A DNA stretch of 64,000 nucleotides, from assembly GCA_039707465.1 (NCBI GenBank), contig CM077648.1, forward strand, positions 74,580,119 through 74,644,118. The letters are read 5' to 3'. Of the stretch, positions 35,095-46,175 are shown piece after piece. Numbering within the stretch: position 1 is the first letter of the stretch; each line of letters begins with the position of its first letter. The stretch is from Rhabdophis nuchalis (Eukaryota; Chordata; Lepidosauria; Squamata; Natricidae). The position numbers and the translations under genes were made by a program. The notes under the pieces were generated by a model. It was given only the letters and a program-made list of their open reading frames with translations, ran no database searches and was not told the DNA's origin.

Positions 35095-38000
35095 GTCACT
35101 TTATTTTATCCTGGACTCTTTTGGACTTGTTTTATGTCTCCTAGCTTTGGACGACCTCTGGGTTTCTAAATATGTACTCTAGGCATGATCTCCTTTGCCT
35201 GCAAGAGTCTCCCCTCTCGCAGGCTGGCCCCCTTGTCTAACACGGGCCCACCTCGAGGATGGACTGATTGCTCCTGAGAGGTGGGCAAAGCACAAACTGA
35301 GGGGGTTCTTGGGTAATTTTTTAATTCGGCTTTTAGGTGGTTCCAGGGGGGAAGGAGGGAATAGCCCAGGGGGGGACATCAAACGATTGGGCCGGCCGGC
35401 GGAAGTAGGGTAACGGAGGTAGGGGAAGGGGGGGGTCGTTTCCACTGAGGTTTTTTCCATCGATTTGGTCTTAGGGAGGGGCAGGGGCGGTGGGAGGCGG
35501 ATTGGGCATCATCAGTTGGAAGACCGTGGCCGCTGGATACAGGCGGTCACGCGCTCCAACTCCCCGCGCTCCCATCGCAGACTAGGAGGGCAGGAATCAC
35601 AGACCCAGGGCCCTAGGCTGATGTTATGCAACGCCAGGTCCATGGTACAAAAAGCCCCCCTCATCCATGACCTTGTGTCAGAGGGGGACCCGGACCTGGT
35701 GGGTATAACGGAAACCTAGTTGGGCCACGAGGGGGGATTACCCCTCGTGGAAATGTGCCCACCAGGTTACTGAGCCTTTCATCAGCCTAGGACCCTAGGG
35801 AGGGGTGGGGGGGTGGCGATTATGGTTAAGGAAGGTATTGAGCCGAAGGAGACCACGATCCCTCAGACGACCGGGTGTGAGTCTTTCTGTGTGAGATGGG
35901 CCCTAGGGAGGCAGATGGGCATGTTAGTTGTGTACCTGGCTCCTCGCTATGCAACAACAGCCCTGCCCGAGCTCCTAGAGGTGATAGCCGAGGCGGCAGT
36001 TGAGACCCCCAGACTAGTAGTCATGGGGGACTTTAACTTGCCGCCAGTAGGCGAGGCCTCTGGAGCAGCTCGGGAGTTCATGGCCTCCATGACGGCCATG
36101 GACCTGACGCAGGTAGTTTTAGGCCCTACTCACGAGGGAGGACCCACCCTGGATCTAATCTTCGTCTCGGGATGGTGGAGCAGTGATCTGGGAATAGGGG
36201 ATTTAGCCATCACACCCTTGTCATGGACAGATCACGCTCTCCTCCGGCTAGACTTTCCAATCGCCTCACCTCACCGCGGGGAGGCGGAACTGGACATTCC
36301 TAGATGGTTCCGCCCCAGGCTCCTGATGGATCCGGAAAAGTTCCAGAGGAAGCTTGGGCCAATTCCTTTGACCCAGCCCTGCGACTCAACTGAGGACCTA
36401 GTGGCCGCATGGCTAAGTGCGGCCACGGGGCCCTTGGACCGAGTCACGCCCTTGCAGCCTCTCTTGTAGCGACGAATCACCCAGGCTCCTTGGTTCACCG
36501 AGGAGCTGAGGGAGATGAAGTGCCACAAGAGACGCCTAGAGAGCAGATGGAGATCCTCTTGCTCCGAAGCCGACCGAACACTAGTGAGAACCCATATTAG
36601 GGCTTACTTAGTGGCGATAAGGGTGGCCAAACGTGAGTATTGCGCCACCCTTATTGCGTCCGCAGATAACCGCCCTGCCACCCTGTTTGGGGTGACCCGC
36701 TCCCTCCTTCAACAGAGGCCGCGGGAAGCCCCTCTGCAGGGACGAGCAGAGGAATTTGGGATTTAACTGCAGGATAAAATCACTCGGATTCGGAATGAGC
36801 TACCCTCCATCGACAGTGGTCCAATGGGATTGTCCGAGGCTGGTGTTGAGGCACCATTCTGGGAGGAGTTTGACTTTGTTACTACCGAGGATATGGACAG
36901 GTTGTCAAGGAGACTTAAGGCGACCACATGTTTATTGGACCCGTGTCCCTCCTGGCTTGTACTGGCATCCTGGGAGACGACACGAGGCTGGCTCCAGGGC
37001 ATTGTCAACGCATCTTTGAGTGAGGGGTCCTTGCCTGTCATCTTGAAAGAGGCGGTAGTGAGGCCCCTCCTCAAGAAGCCTTCCCTGGACCCAGCATTAT
37101 TGGAGAACTATCGTCTGGTCTCCAACCTTCACTTTTTAGTGAAGGTTGTTGAGAGTGTGGTGGCCCAACAGTTTCCGCGACAGCTGGAGGAAATTGATTA
37201 TGTAGACCCGCGCCAGTCCGGCTTCCGACCCAGTCACAGTACCGAGACAGCATTGATCACGTTGGTTGATGATCTCTGGAGGGCGCAGGATAGAGGTTGT
37301 TCCTCTATCCTAGTCCTGTTAGACCTCTCAGCGGCTTTTGATACCATTGACCATGGTATCCTATTGCACAAACTGGGGGGGTTGGGGCTGGGAGGCACCG
37401 TGTGGGATACCATCTGTACGCAGATGACACCCAGTTGTACATATCCACCCCAGACCACCCCAACGATGCCACCGAGGTGCTGTCCCGGTGTTTGGAGGCT
37501 GTATGGATCTGGATGGGTAGTAACAAACTCAAGCTCAACCCGTCCAAGACTGAGTGGCTGTGGTTTCCGGCACCCCGGTTCAGCCAGATTACTCCAACTC
37601 TGGCCATTGGGGGCGAGACACTGGCCCCCATGGAGAGGGCGCGCAATTTGGGTGTCCTCCTGGACTCCCGGCTGTCTATGGAGGACCATGTGGCAGCCGT
37701 GGCCAGGGGGGCGTTTCATCAGGTACGCCTGATGTGCCAATTGCGCCCCTTACTGGACTGGGCTTCCCTTCACACAGTCACTCAAGCTCTCGTGACATCC
37801 CGACTCGACTACTGTAATGCTCTCTACATGGGGCTTCCCTTGAGGTGCACTCGAAAGCTACAGTTAGTCCAGAATGCAGCCGCGCGGGTGATTACGGGAG
37901 CCTCTAGATGCTCCCATATAACACCGATCCTGCGCGAGCTGCACTGGCTTCCTGTGGCCTTTCGGGTGCGCTTCAAGGTTCTGACGACCATCTTTAAAGC

Positions 38001-38459
38001 GCTCCATGGCTCGGGGCCTAGTTATATGCGAGACCGTCTCCTGCCCCATACATCCCTTCGGCCGATCTGCTCCCACAGAGAGGGCCTTCTCAGGGTGCCG
38101 TTGGCCGGGCAATGCCGTCTGGCGACGCCCAGGGGAAGAGCCTTCTCTGTGGCGGGCCCAGCCCTTTGGAACGACCTACCCCCTGAATTGCGTACCATCT
38201 CGGACCTCCGCCTCTTCCGCCAGTGTCTAAAGACACATCTCTTTCAGCAAGCCGGCCTAGCCTAACCTCCCGTCGGGGCTATTTTAGATAGTTTTTAAAC
38301 TGGGGATTTTAATTTGGATTTTACCATAGGATTGTAATTTAATATGTTTTTAAATTTTGTATTTATTGTTTTGTATGTTTTTAAATTCCTGTGCGCCGCC
38401 CTAGGTCCTTTGTGGAGAAGGGCGGGATATAAATGTGATTAAAATAAAAAAAATAAAAA
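35095..38459 (+). mobile_element. CR1/L2-type LINE with 5' UTR, nested in a hAT element
   Basis: The longest LINE copy here. About 300 bp of 5' UTR (ctcgcaggctggcccccttg.., ggcttttaggtggttccag) precede the pol region. Pol is interrupted by TAG at about 35717, TAG at about 36467 and TAA at about 36765. About 172 bp between RT motifs A and C is missing relative to the copy at 25128-28311 (join at gcaccgtgtgggata, near 37400). The 3' UTR, GCCGCCCTAGGTCC..GAAGGGCGGG hairpin and (AAAAT)n tail end near 38459. The left limit is approximate because I had no intact 5' end to compare. Confidence 0.9.
35465..38265 (+). pseudogene. Degenerate LINE pol (APE + RT)
   Basis: Open pieces are 35465-35719 (LMLCNARS, ITET), 35813-36469 (VMGDFNLP, TDHALL), 36515-36766, 36824-37400 ([11 protein letters not shown]) and 37402-38265 (YADDTQLY and the post-RT region). 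The missing segment removes RT motif B (GVPQGS) and shifts the frame, so the enzyme could not function. The G-tract at 35807-35813 keeps the ancestral frame here. Confidence 0.9.
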
Positions 38460-38768
38460 TAAAAATAGATGTGCACACAATGCTCAACTGGTGTGCATGT
38501 GGCAGTGCCAGAAACCGGAAGAGCTGGTCTTCGTTTTCCAACGTGAGCATGTGTGACGGCCAGTAACTGGAAGACTTGCTGGCTGGTGCACTTGTGCACA
38601 CAAGAAACTGGAAGTTCATTTTCCAATGCATTCATGCCCCCTGGGCAGCTCCCCTTCCTGGTTGCAGCTCTGATGAGTGTGCACATGTATGCAAAGCGTG
38701 TGCGCACATGTATGCAAAGCGTGTGCACACACGGGGAGTGCTCCCTTTTTGGCACCACTGATCTAGGA

Positions 38769-39822
38769 GAAAAAAACTCTTTCATGAGCAGTTCCTGAAA
38801 AACTTTTTATTCTTTTATTCTTATTCACTTTTTTGATAAGCAAAATCAATTATTTCTATTCTCCCCAAAGTACCAAACCAGAAAGAATGAACAGCAGAGC
38901 TCTCCTTTTGCAGGAATAAACATGGATTCATTCTATAAAAGCTTTAAATAGAACTTATTTTCAATACAGAGGGAGGAAAAAACACAGCTTTTTAGAACCA
39001 AATCTGTTAAAAGTGCCTGAAGGGCGAAAGTTTCTCCTGCATGTAGGAGAAACCCCACCGATAAAAATCATTTAAAGGCTTCTCAGAGGGACTATTAGCC
39101 AGGTTACAGCTGACCCTCCTATAATTAAGCTTGGAATGATGTTTTTCTCCATCCAAGGGAAGCAAGGCAAAAAGAAGAGTGACCTACAGATATCTACCGA
39201 TAGAAGATTGTACACTACTAAAAGATCCTCTCTGGATTCATAATTCACAGTCTTATGTCCAGCCAAACTGCCCATATGGTTCTCAGTTGGACTCTTTTTA
39301 ATCACAGTCACTATTTTGTGCAAAGGTGTTAAAATAAGAGAAATTCAAGTTTTCTGCTAGGTATTTAATGGAGATTTAATAGAGTGGCTGTGTGAGAACA
39401 ATTACTATAAACAGGCTGAATTTGGGCTTTAGGTAGAAATTATATTAAAAAATTCACTTGGAAAGATTCAAACCATGCTAAGGAGCTTTCACACTGCCCT
39501 TGAGACAAAGAGATTTGTATAATTAATGCAAATATGTTAAGCTTATAAAAAATGAATATTGTTTAGGATAGCTAGGATGGGATAGATTCTATAGCCTATA
39601 AGCAGAGCCTTAATTCATATTTACAAATGGTCTCTTCAAGTACAAATTTGGTAATTCATCAGGGAGCATTTGGCACTATATTAATAAGGGATCTACATTA
39701 TTTTATTGAGATATTTAATATGGCAGCTGAGAACCCCCAGGAATGCACCATCAAAATGGAGCCAAATCATTTTATTTTCTTTTAAACATCAAATATATTG
39801 CAGACCTAATGCATGCTTCTCC
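38769..39822. other. AT-rich DNA without recognisable genes
   Basis: Nothing supportable found. Confidence 0.55.
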
Positions 39823-39894
39823 TTCCTTCCTTCCTTCCTTCCTTCCTTCCTTCCTTCCTTCCTTCCTTCCTTCCTTCCTTCCTTCCTTCCTTCC
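39823..39894 (+). repeat. (CCTT)n microsatellite
   Basis: About 17 perfect CCTT units followed by a short ctta/ttac run (39895-39915). Confidence 0.97.
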
Positions 39895-39915
39895 TATCTA
39901 CTTACTTACTTACTT

Positions 39916-40793
39916 TCTTTTGGAAGGAGTTTCCTTAACAACCAAACCATATAATAATAAAAGGGGCCGAATTTGGATTTCATTCACACTATCTTTGACC
40001 ATGTTCACTATAAACTTTGGAGAGATTTTTAAGTGGACTTCAGAACAAATTAGCTGTCGATTCTTGAACTACATTGGGTGGTGGTGGTGGTAATTCCTCA
40101 AACATACTCCTCATCATTAGAATTCTGGAAACCAACCAACTTTCTCAACTTGCTACTATTCATATATGTTCAGACAACATTGACCGAGATTTCCTACAGT
40201 ACTATCCTTATGCATCTACTGAGCACCTGTTTCAGAAAGGTGAGACTCAGCATTCCTGAGTTGAGCTATGATTTCAGACACTAAAATGCCTTAGAAGAGC
40301 AAATGTTCTTACCATAGTGATCACATTCGCTGCTGGGATTGGCAGGTTTTCCACTTCCTGGTGCTCCCCCGTCATAGCTAGGAGACTGAGACTTGGGTCA
40401 AATGCTGGTCTGGCGAATGCTGATTTAACTATGATTGCAGGGTGCAACTTGCCTATTTTTACATGGGAAGGCAAGTGGAAATTGTTTCCATAATACTTCT
40501 GATCACGGGTATCCAAACTTTTTTCAATACTTTGTGCACGATGGTAAATGAACATTGGCTTCCAATTCTTCCTCTGATGAACTGCCAAAAAGTGTCCATT
40601 GTCTCCGGAAAAACATCCTATTTAAGAAAAAAAAGGAAAACCCTTAAAAATAGAGCAAAAATACTTCAGTACTTATGCTGTTAAATTATTCTTTTTAAAA
40701 AAGGGAAAAATATTTGGTCATTCAAGGAACATTACTGTTATGAGGTATTAGCAACATTGAATAATGTCTAAAAAGTCAGATCATAGACTTATA
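39916..40793. other. AT-rich DNA without recognisable genes
   Basis: A short ggtggtggtgg run lies at 40078-40091. Nothing else is supportable. Confidence 0.5.
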
Positions 40794-40801
40794 CTGTAGC
40801 C

Positions 40802-41101
40802 CAGGGGTCCCCAACCCCCGGGCCGTGGCTTGATAGGAACCGGGCCGCAGTGAGAGGCACAACTCTTAGAAAGGGCCATAGAGGAGGAGTAGGGAGGAGG
40901 GGGCAGCCCCCTGGGCAGAGTGCGCCATTGGGGGCCCGAGAGGGGCGAGTGAGCTGACTCACCCCCCCCCCCCACGCACGCTTGCACCGCCTGTTCCCCC
41001 TCCCCCCTCCCTCTCTACACCAGCCGAGCCATGGCCACCGGTCCGCGGAATTTTTTTAATATGAAACCAGTCCCTGGTGCCAAAAAGGTTGGGGACCCCT
41101 G
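40802..41101. mobile_element. hAT-Charlie (MER1-like) element, 300 bp
   Basis: It starts CAGGGGTCCCCAACCCCCGG and ends ccctggtgccaaaaagg and ttggggacccctg. The perfect 8-bp duplication ctgtagcc flanks it (40794-40801, 41102-41109). It has the same orientation as the 18632 copy but lacks that copy's long G/A-rich block. Confidence 0.94.
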
Positions 41102-41109
41102 CTGTAGCC

Positions 41110-41865
41110 TACAATTACGAATTAATGCATACGATTAACTGGTGGTCAATTTAGGGATACTTAACTTTGATATTTTTTATTAAAGGTATACCTTCATGCA
41201 TTTAAATGCCATTTTTCTCTTATGTATACATTTTCTGGGCATATTTTCTAATATTTAATTTTGCCAAGCGCCTTGTGCAGTTTTGTGCACCCTTTCCTCA
41301 TGTGATAATGCACAACTGAATGTAAAGTGTTATTTCCTGTACATTTCCTTTAAGCATACAAAGGAGAGGGCAAAACTCTATCAAGCGGGTATTTCAATAA
41401 ACAATTTCATTCTACGTCATGTAAACATAAAAACAGTTCAAACTGGGTACTAAATATAAATTTCTCTGCAGTAAACTGGAAAAATCAGTGCTGGAACAAA
41501 TTTGTCTTCTCAGTCTTTGTTCAGCTGCATTTTTTTTCCTCCATAGAGGGGACTTGCTTCACACCTCAGCAGAAGGATGTGGACATGGCCCACAAAGCCA
41601 TAATGGAAGAAGGGAGAAATGGGCGGCAGCAGCAGCAATGACTATAATTGACTGCTGTCTGTCAATACATGATGGAGAAGATAGGCAGTGGGGAAGACCA
41701 GGGGGATCTTCCCACTATTTTTGTGGTACCGCCTTCAATTGTGCTATGCTTTGGTAGGAGTAGAAAGAAGGTTGAGCCCCAAGACATATTCTTTCTGTTT
41801 GTAAAGGAGAAAAGAAGACACAGTCCGGCTACAGCTAGGGAATGAAGTGTCATAACACCTTAGAT
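41110..41865. other. AT-rich DNA without recognisable genes
   Basis: Nothing supportable. Open frames at 41488-41845 match no family known to me. Confidence 0.5.
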
Positions 41866-41965
41866 CAGGGGTCTCAAACTCGTGGCCCGCGGGCCAATTG
41901 CGGCCCGCAGGACGGTATCTTGTGGCCCCCACTGTGATATGAAAGTATAATATTAGTGTGGCCTG
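41866..41965 (+). mobile_element. hAT-type element, left end only
   Basis: It starts CAGGGGTCTCAAACTCGTGG and continues gcccgcgggccaattgcgg, a hAT terminus of the kind shared by many amniote non-autonomous elements. No matching right end was found, so it is truncated. Confidence 0.65.
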
Positions 41966-42425
41966 CAGGTGGAGTGAATGCCTTACCAGCCTCACCCAGA
42001 CCCCTGCCTTACATGGAAAAGAAAAGCCCTAGTAAATTATTCTTTCCTCAAGGGGTTATAAACCATTGTGCTGCTGCCATCAATGCTTACAGAGAACATA
42101 GCACTTTCACCACCAAATCTGAAGGCTTTTGTGCATATGGAGGATAAGGCAGAGAAGAAGTTGTGTGGGTGTCTATATGTGTATGCAAATTATGTGTGTG
42201 AGTATATGTGTGTTTTGGGAGGAAGCAACTACTTGCATATGTCTGTTCGCAGGTACAGTATATAGATGTGGTACCTCTCTGATCTATCTGCATCCATATA
42301 TCTACATTTTTGTTAATTTTTCTGTTTGCTAATTTTCTTTTGTGTTTATGACCTATTTTAAATATTGCTACTATATGATATATTTTACAAGTGGAGTGTG
42401 CTAAACATATTTCTATACACTACAA

Positions 42426-43073
42426 CAGCGATGGTGAACCTTTTTAGGCTTGCGTGGCATCAGGGGGGAGCGCAATGGGGGTTGTGCGCTGGCGTGCCGC
42501 ACCCATAATGCAATGCATGCCCCCCAGTGCACATGCGCACACGACAGGTACTCGCCCCATTTTTTACATGCTTTTTTCACTCTCCTCAGGCTCCAGAGGC
42601 TTTATATGAGCCTGGGGAGGGCAAAAACAGCCCCCCGCCCCCCAAAGGCCATCCGGAGGCTTCAGGAGCTTCCCTGAAGCCTCCGGAGGATTAAAAACAA
42701 CCCTACAAACAAACCAGAAGTCACAAACCGATGCTTGTAGGACTGTTTTTAGTCCTCCAGAGCCTTTGGGGACCTTCAGGAAGCTTACCTGAAGGCTCCA
42801 GAGGACTAAAAACTATGAGCATCTGTTTGTCACTTCCGGTTTGCTCATAGGGTCGTTTTTAATCCTCCAGAGGCTTCAGTAAAGTTCCTGAAGCCTCCGG
42901 AGGGCCTCCGAGGGGCCTCCGAGGGGCCTCCGGGGGGAGCTGTTTTCACCCTCCCCAGGCTCCTATAAAGCCTGGGGAGGGCAAAAAATGGCTTTAAAAT
43001 GGCTGAATCAGTGCCCTGCCAAATGGCTCTGTGTGCCACCTGTGGCACGCGTGCCATAGGTTCGCCATCACTG
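42426..43073. mobile_element. hAT-type non-autonomous element, 648 bp
   Basis: It starts cagcgatggtgaacc and ends ggttcgccatcactg. The flanks cactacaa / ctctaaaa agree poorly (5 of 8), so it is old or the edges changed. The interior has many copies of ctccagaggcttcagg/cctgaagcctccgg in both directions, giving self-complementary segments. The 63432 copy is a shorter relative. Confidence 0.85.
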
Positions 43074-43081
43074 CTCTAAAA

Positions 43082-45516
43082 CATGTTTTTGAAATAGATG
43101 TCAGCAACACTACCTTTTCTGATTCTGAAAATGACATTCCATGAGAAAATTAAGAAATAACAAATTCAGATGGAAATTTTTGTAATCTTGAACACACATG
43201 ATTTAAAGCTTTGGAATTACATCTAGATTTTGAAATAAACTGGACCGAACTAGATATTATTAAACATTAAACATTGGACATTCAACTAGGAACATCCATT
43301 TACTGAAGTAAAAACCTAGAACAAATTCACTGGCCCATAGATAGATGATGCTACCATAACAATAATTTTTCCAGAAAATTAGACTCTCCTGAAGTCTAGA
43401 ATATCCTGCTTCTAAATAATGGATGAGGCCTAGTAAGACAGAAATGAATAATTATGGATTAAGGCAACAGTTTTTGGGAAATAAAGAGGATTAGTTGATT
43501 GACTGAGGAAGTAACAGTTTCTGAACTTTGTTACATATGAAATTATGGAATAAAAGTTTCAATAGAGAAGAAAAATTAATTCTGATTATTTCATTATGTT
43601 TATTAGATGTTCAAATACATAGCTTCAGAATCACAGAACTCAGATCTTGCAACTTAGTATTTTGATCTATAAGGAAATCTTATATATAGGGAACCAGATC
43701 ATGGTTTTCCATTACTTGTTGACGTACATCATCTTTAAAAAGTTCCATAATTTTCTAAAAATAAAATTCTAACCAATTCAGGGACGATTGATAATTCTAC
43801 ATATTTCATTAGCCATTACAGAATATGGTGATACTTCCAGTTGAGGCAGCAAAAGGCCAAGTATTTTCATCAAAGTAATCAGCTCTGACATATGTCATGA
43901 TGATTATACACAAGCATAACAAATATTAACCTTGAGAAACATATGCAGGTCATTTCAGCTTCCTTTGAGTCTAATGCTGCACATACCTCAGCAATAACCA
44001 AAGAGTAGGGTCGGGTTGGTCCCACTGGCTGAGGCCAGTTGTGCCAATTGTTTGCAGTGTACCACTCGGTGGCCGCATCAGGTGCTAACACAAGCACTCA
44101 TATAAATCCTAACATGGTATCTTCCATTTATGCTCAATTCGAACTGATCATACTCCCAAACCATAGATTTAAATTTCTAACGGTTAGATGGTACCATTGA
44201 CAGAATGGTCCTTGTCATCGATTTTGCCTGTTGTCTCCCACCCTTCAGCGGGGCTCGGCTGTATATCCCCATGTGTTTTGTTTATCTTGTCTTTTGGTCT
44301 ATGACCGCAATAAAGTTTCATCTAAAACCAAAGAGTAATATTTTTGTGGAAAGTAAATATAATTACGATGTTATGCCTAGATAAATTATGGCCATCAATA
44401 GACAGAGACATAAACAACATCTTGATTCCGTGCAAAAAAGATAATCAATAATCCCAAAAGACCAAAACACTTCCCTACCAGAATCAATACCCGGATGAAC
44501 ATAGATTAATACCCAAGATTAATATCATACCAACAACAACCAATACAAAAGAAGCAAACAATACCCAAATCAAAGAACTACCAAACAAACTAACACTAAA
44601 CAGCCCAACCAAAGAACCTCCAAGACTCGCAGCTGGTTTTAAAAGGTGCAGATCTGTCTATAGATCTCATTTATATTCTCAGACCAGCTGACAATTATCA
44701 ATTGATTGTAACATTCTTAATTCCTTGGACATTGCTTAGTCTATTAATATTTTATAAATAAAATTAAACATTTAAAGTAACAAAGGTCAATGTTAACAAA
44801 TAAGGAGTACAATATTGAAAACATACATGCGTGCATTAAAATCACAGGTCAGAATAGTTTCTGTCGTAAATATCTTTCCATGTTCTTTTTTTCAATAAAT
44901 GCTTCCATTCATTTACTCTTCCATTAAGTGTGCTAATGGGTAGGGTAGTGAACATTTTAAAATGATATCAATGCCCAACTAAATATAAAACTGTCTGGAG
45001 CCAGCATTACTCACATCTCTATAATCTCAGTAGAATGATGGTCTATATCTATTCAATTTTATTAATTGAATATGCATCAAAACTCCAGTTTAATTCTGCA
45101 TATGAAAAAATAATAGGAGAATGAGATACAATAGCAATTGCTACTGCTTCAAAACCATTGATACAAGCTAGGAACCATGGGGAATAAAGAAATTATATAT
45201 GCCCCAAAACCCATCAAGCAAACAGAAGCAAACAGAAAAAAAGGGATTGGCTTCCTTTTTTTATTCACAAAATGCTTTTCAAGCTCAACTATAGTATTTG
45301 GGCCAATTGGATTTGGTGTGCGCTTACTCAGTTTGATTGATTGGTCCCCAATGTATTCATTTTTCCAACTCACTAATATCCAAAGTATTGATTTATTAAT
45401 TATGGTCAATGCATGGACATTTTCCAGAAGGTGTCAAATCAATAATACACTAAAAGATGCTGCCTTTTTACATTATCCCTGGGAATCATTTAAAATAATA
45501 AAAATGGTCTCAGTTC
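43082..45516. other. AT-rich DNA; possible retroelement 3' end near 44.2-44.3 kb
   Basis: At 44200-44330 a GC-richer stretch (cccttcagcggggctcggc) ends in ggtctatgaccgcaataaag, which looks like the polyadenylated 3' end of a retroelement or processed transcript. I could not assign it. Nothing else is supportable. Confidence 0.4.
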
Positions 45517-45524
45517 CCATAGAA

Positions 45525-45659
45525 CAGGGGTCTGCAAAGTTGGCTCTTTTAAGACTGATGGACTTCAACTTCCAGAATTCCCCAGCCAGCTTTGCTGGCT
45601 GGGGAATTCTGGGAGTTGAAGTCCACCAGTCTTAAAAGAGCCAACTTTGCAGACCCCTG
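45525..45659. mobile_element. Palindromic hAT-type MITE, 135 bp
   Basis: It starts CAGGGGTCTGCAAAGTTGGC and ends with the complement, with perfect duplications ccatagaa (45517-45524, 45660-45667). The outer arms differ from other copies while the inner arm (gacttcaact..cagaattccccagccagc) is shared, so this is a separate subfamily. It ends 33 bp before the gypsy element. Confidence 0.94.
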
Positions 45660-45692
45660 CCATAGAACATAATTCAGAATTAGATTAACAAG

Positions 45693-46061
45693 TGTCAGGC
45701 CTGCTTCTTAGTTGGCTTAGGAAAGACCACGCTTAGTCATTGTTTTGAAATGAATAAGGCTACTTTTACTAAGTAACAAAAGTGTACAGACCAAGTAAAG
45801 CTGAGAATGAATAGTTTAGGCGCGAACAGAAAGTATTAAGCTTAAGCCCATCCCAATCCCCAAACCTCCCCCTTAGCACTGTCCAATATGCTTCCATCTC
45901 CAACATCAGGTGGGCAGGTCTTCACCATCCTGGAATGCAGGTCCGTTAACCAAGAGATAACACGAACCATCAACATTGTCCACCAGCAGAACACACTCAT
46001 CCCAACGCCCCCCACCCTCCCCGTTTCCATGGCAGCGAAGCAGGAACTAGCGAGACTGACA
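45693..46061 (-). repeat. 3' LTR of the chromovirus
   Basis: 369 bp, TG...CA bounded, same length as and by eye identical to the 5' LTR. Immediately inside it at 46068-46075 is the cctcctcc complement of a GGAGGAGG purine tract, the likely plus-strand primer. Confidence 0.97.
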
Positions 46062-46175
46062 TCCGGACCTCCTCCAGGAATAGCGGGAAATCCGGGGCAG
46101 CAATCGGAACACGATAGGCTACACCTGAAAGACAAGGAAGGACAGACAAACAACAGATAGGAGAAGGGAAAAAAG

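Larger units (their letters stand above)
34975..38760. mobile_element. hAT element interrupted by a LINE (outer element)
   Basis: The left part 34975 to about 35094 starts ctgtgatggcgaacc, and the right part about 38460-38760 ends tttttggcaccactg. The 8-bp duplication atctagga is perfect on the two outer sides (34967-34974, 38761-38768), 3.8 kb apart. Without the LINE the element would be about 420 bp. The left end resembles those at 42426 and 63432 (cagYgatggYgaacc). No transposase ORF is present. Confidence 0.85.

Noticed and set aside
45177..45635. 152-codon plus-strand open frame
   Set aside because: No family resemblance, and its last part reads into the palindromic MITE at 45525.
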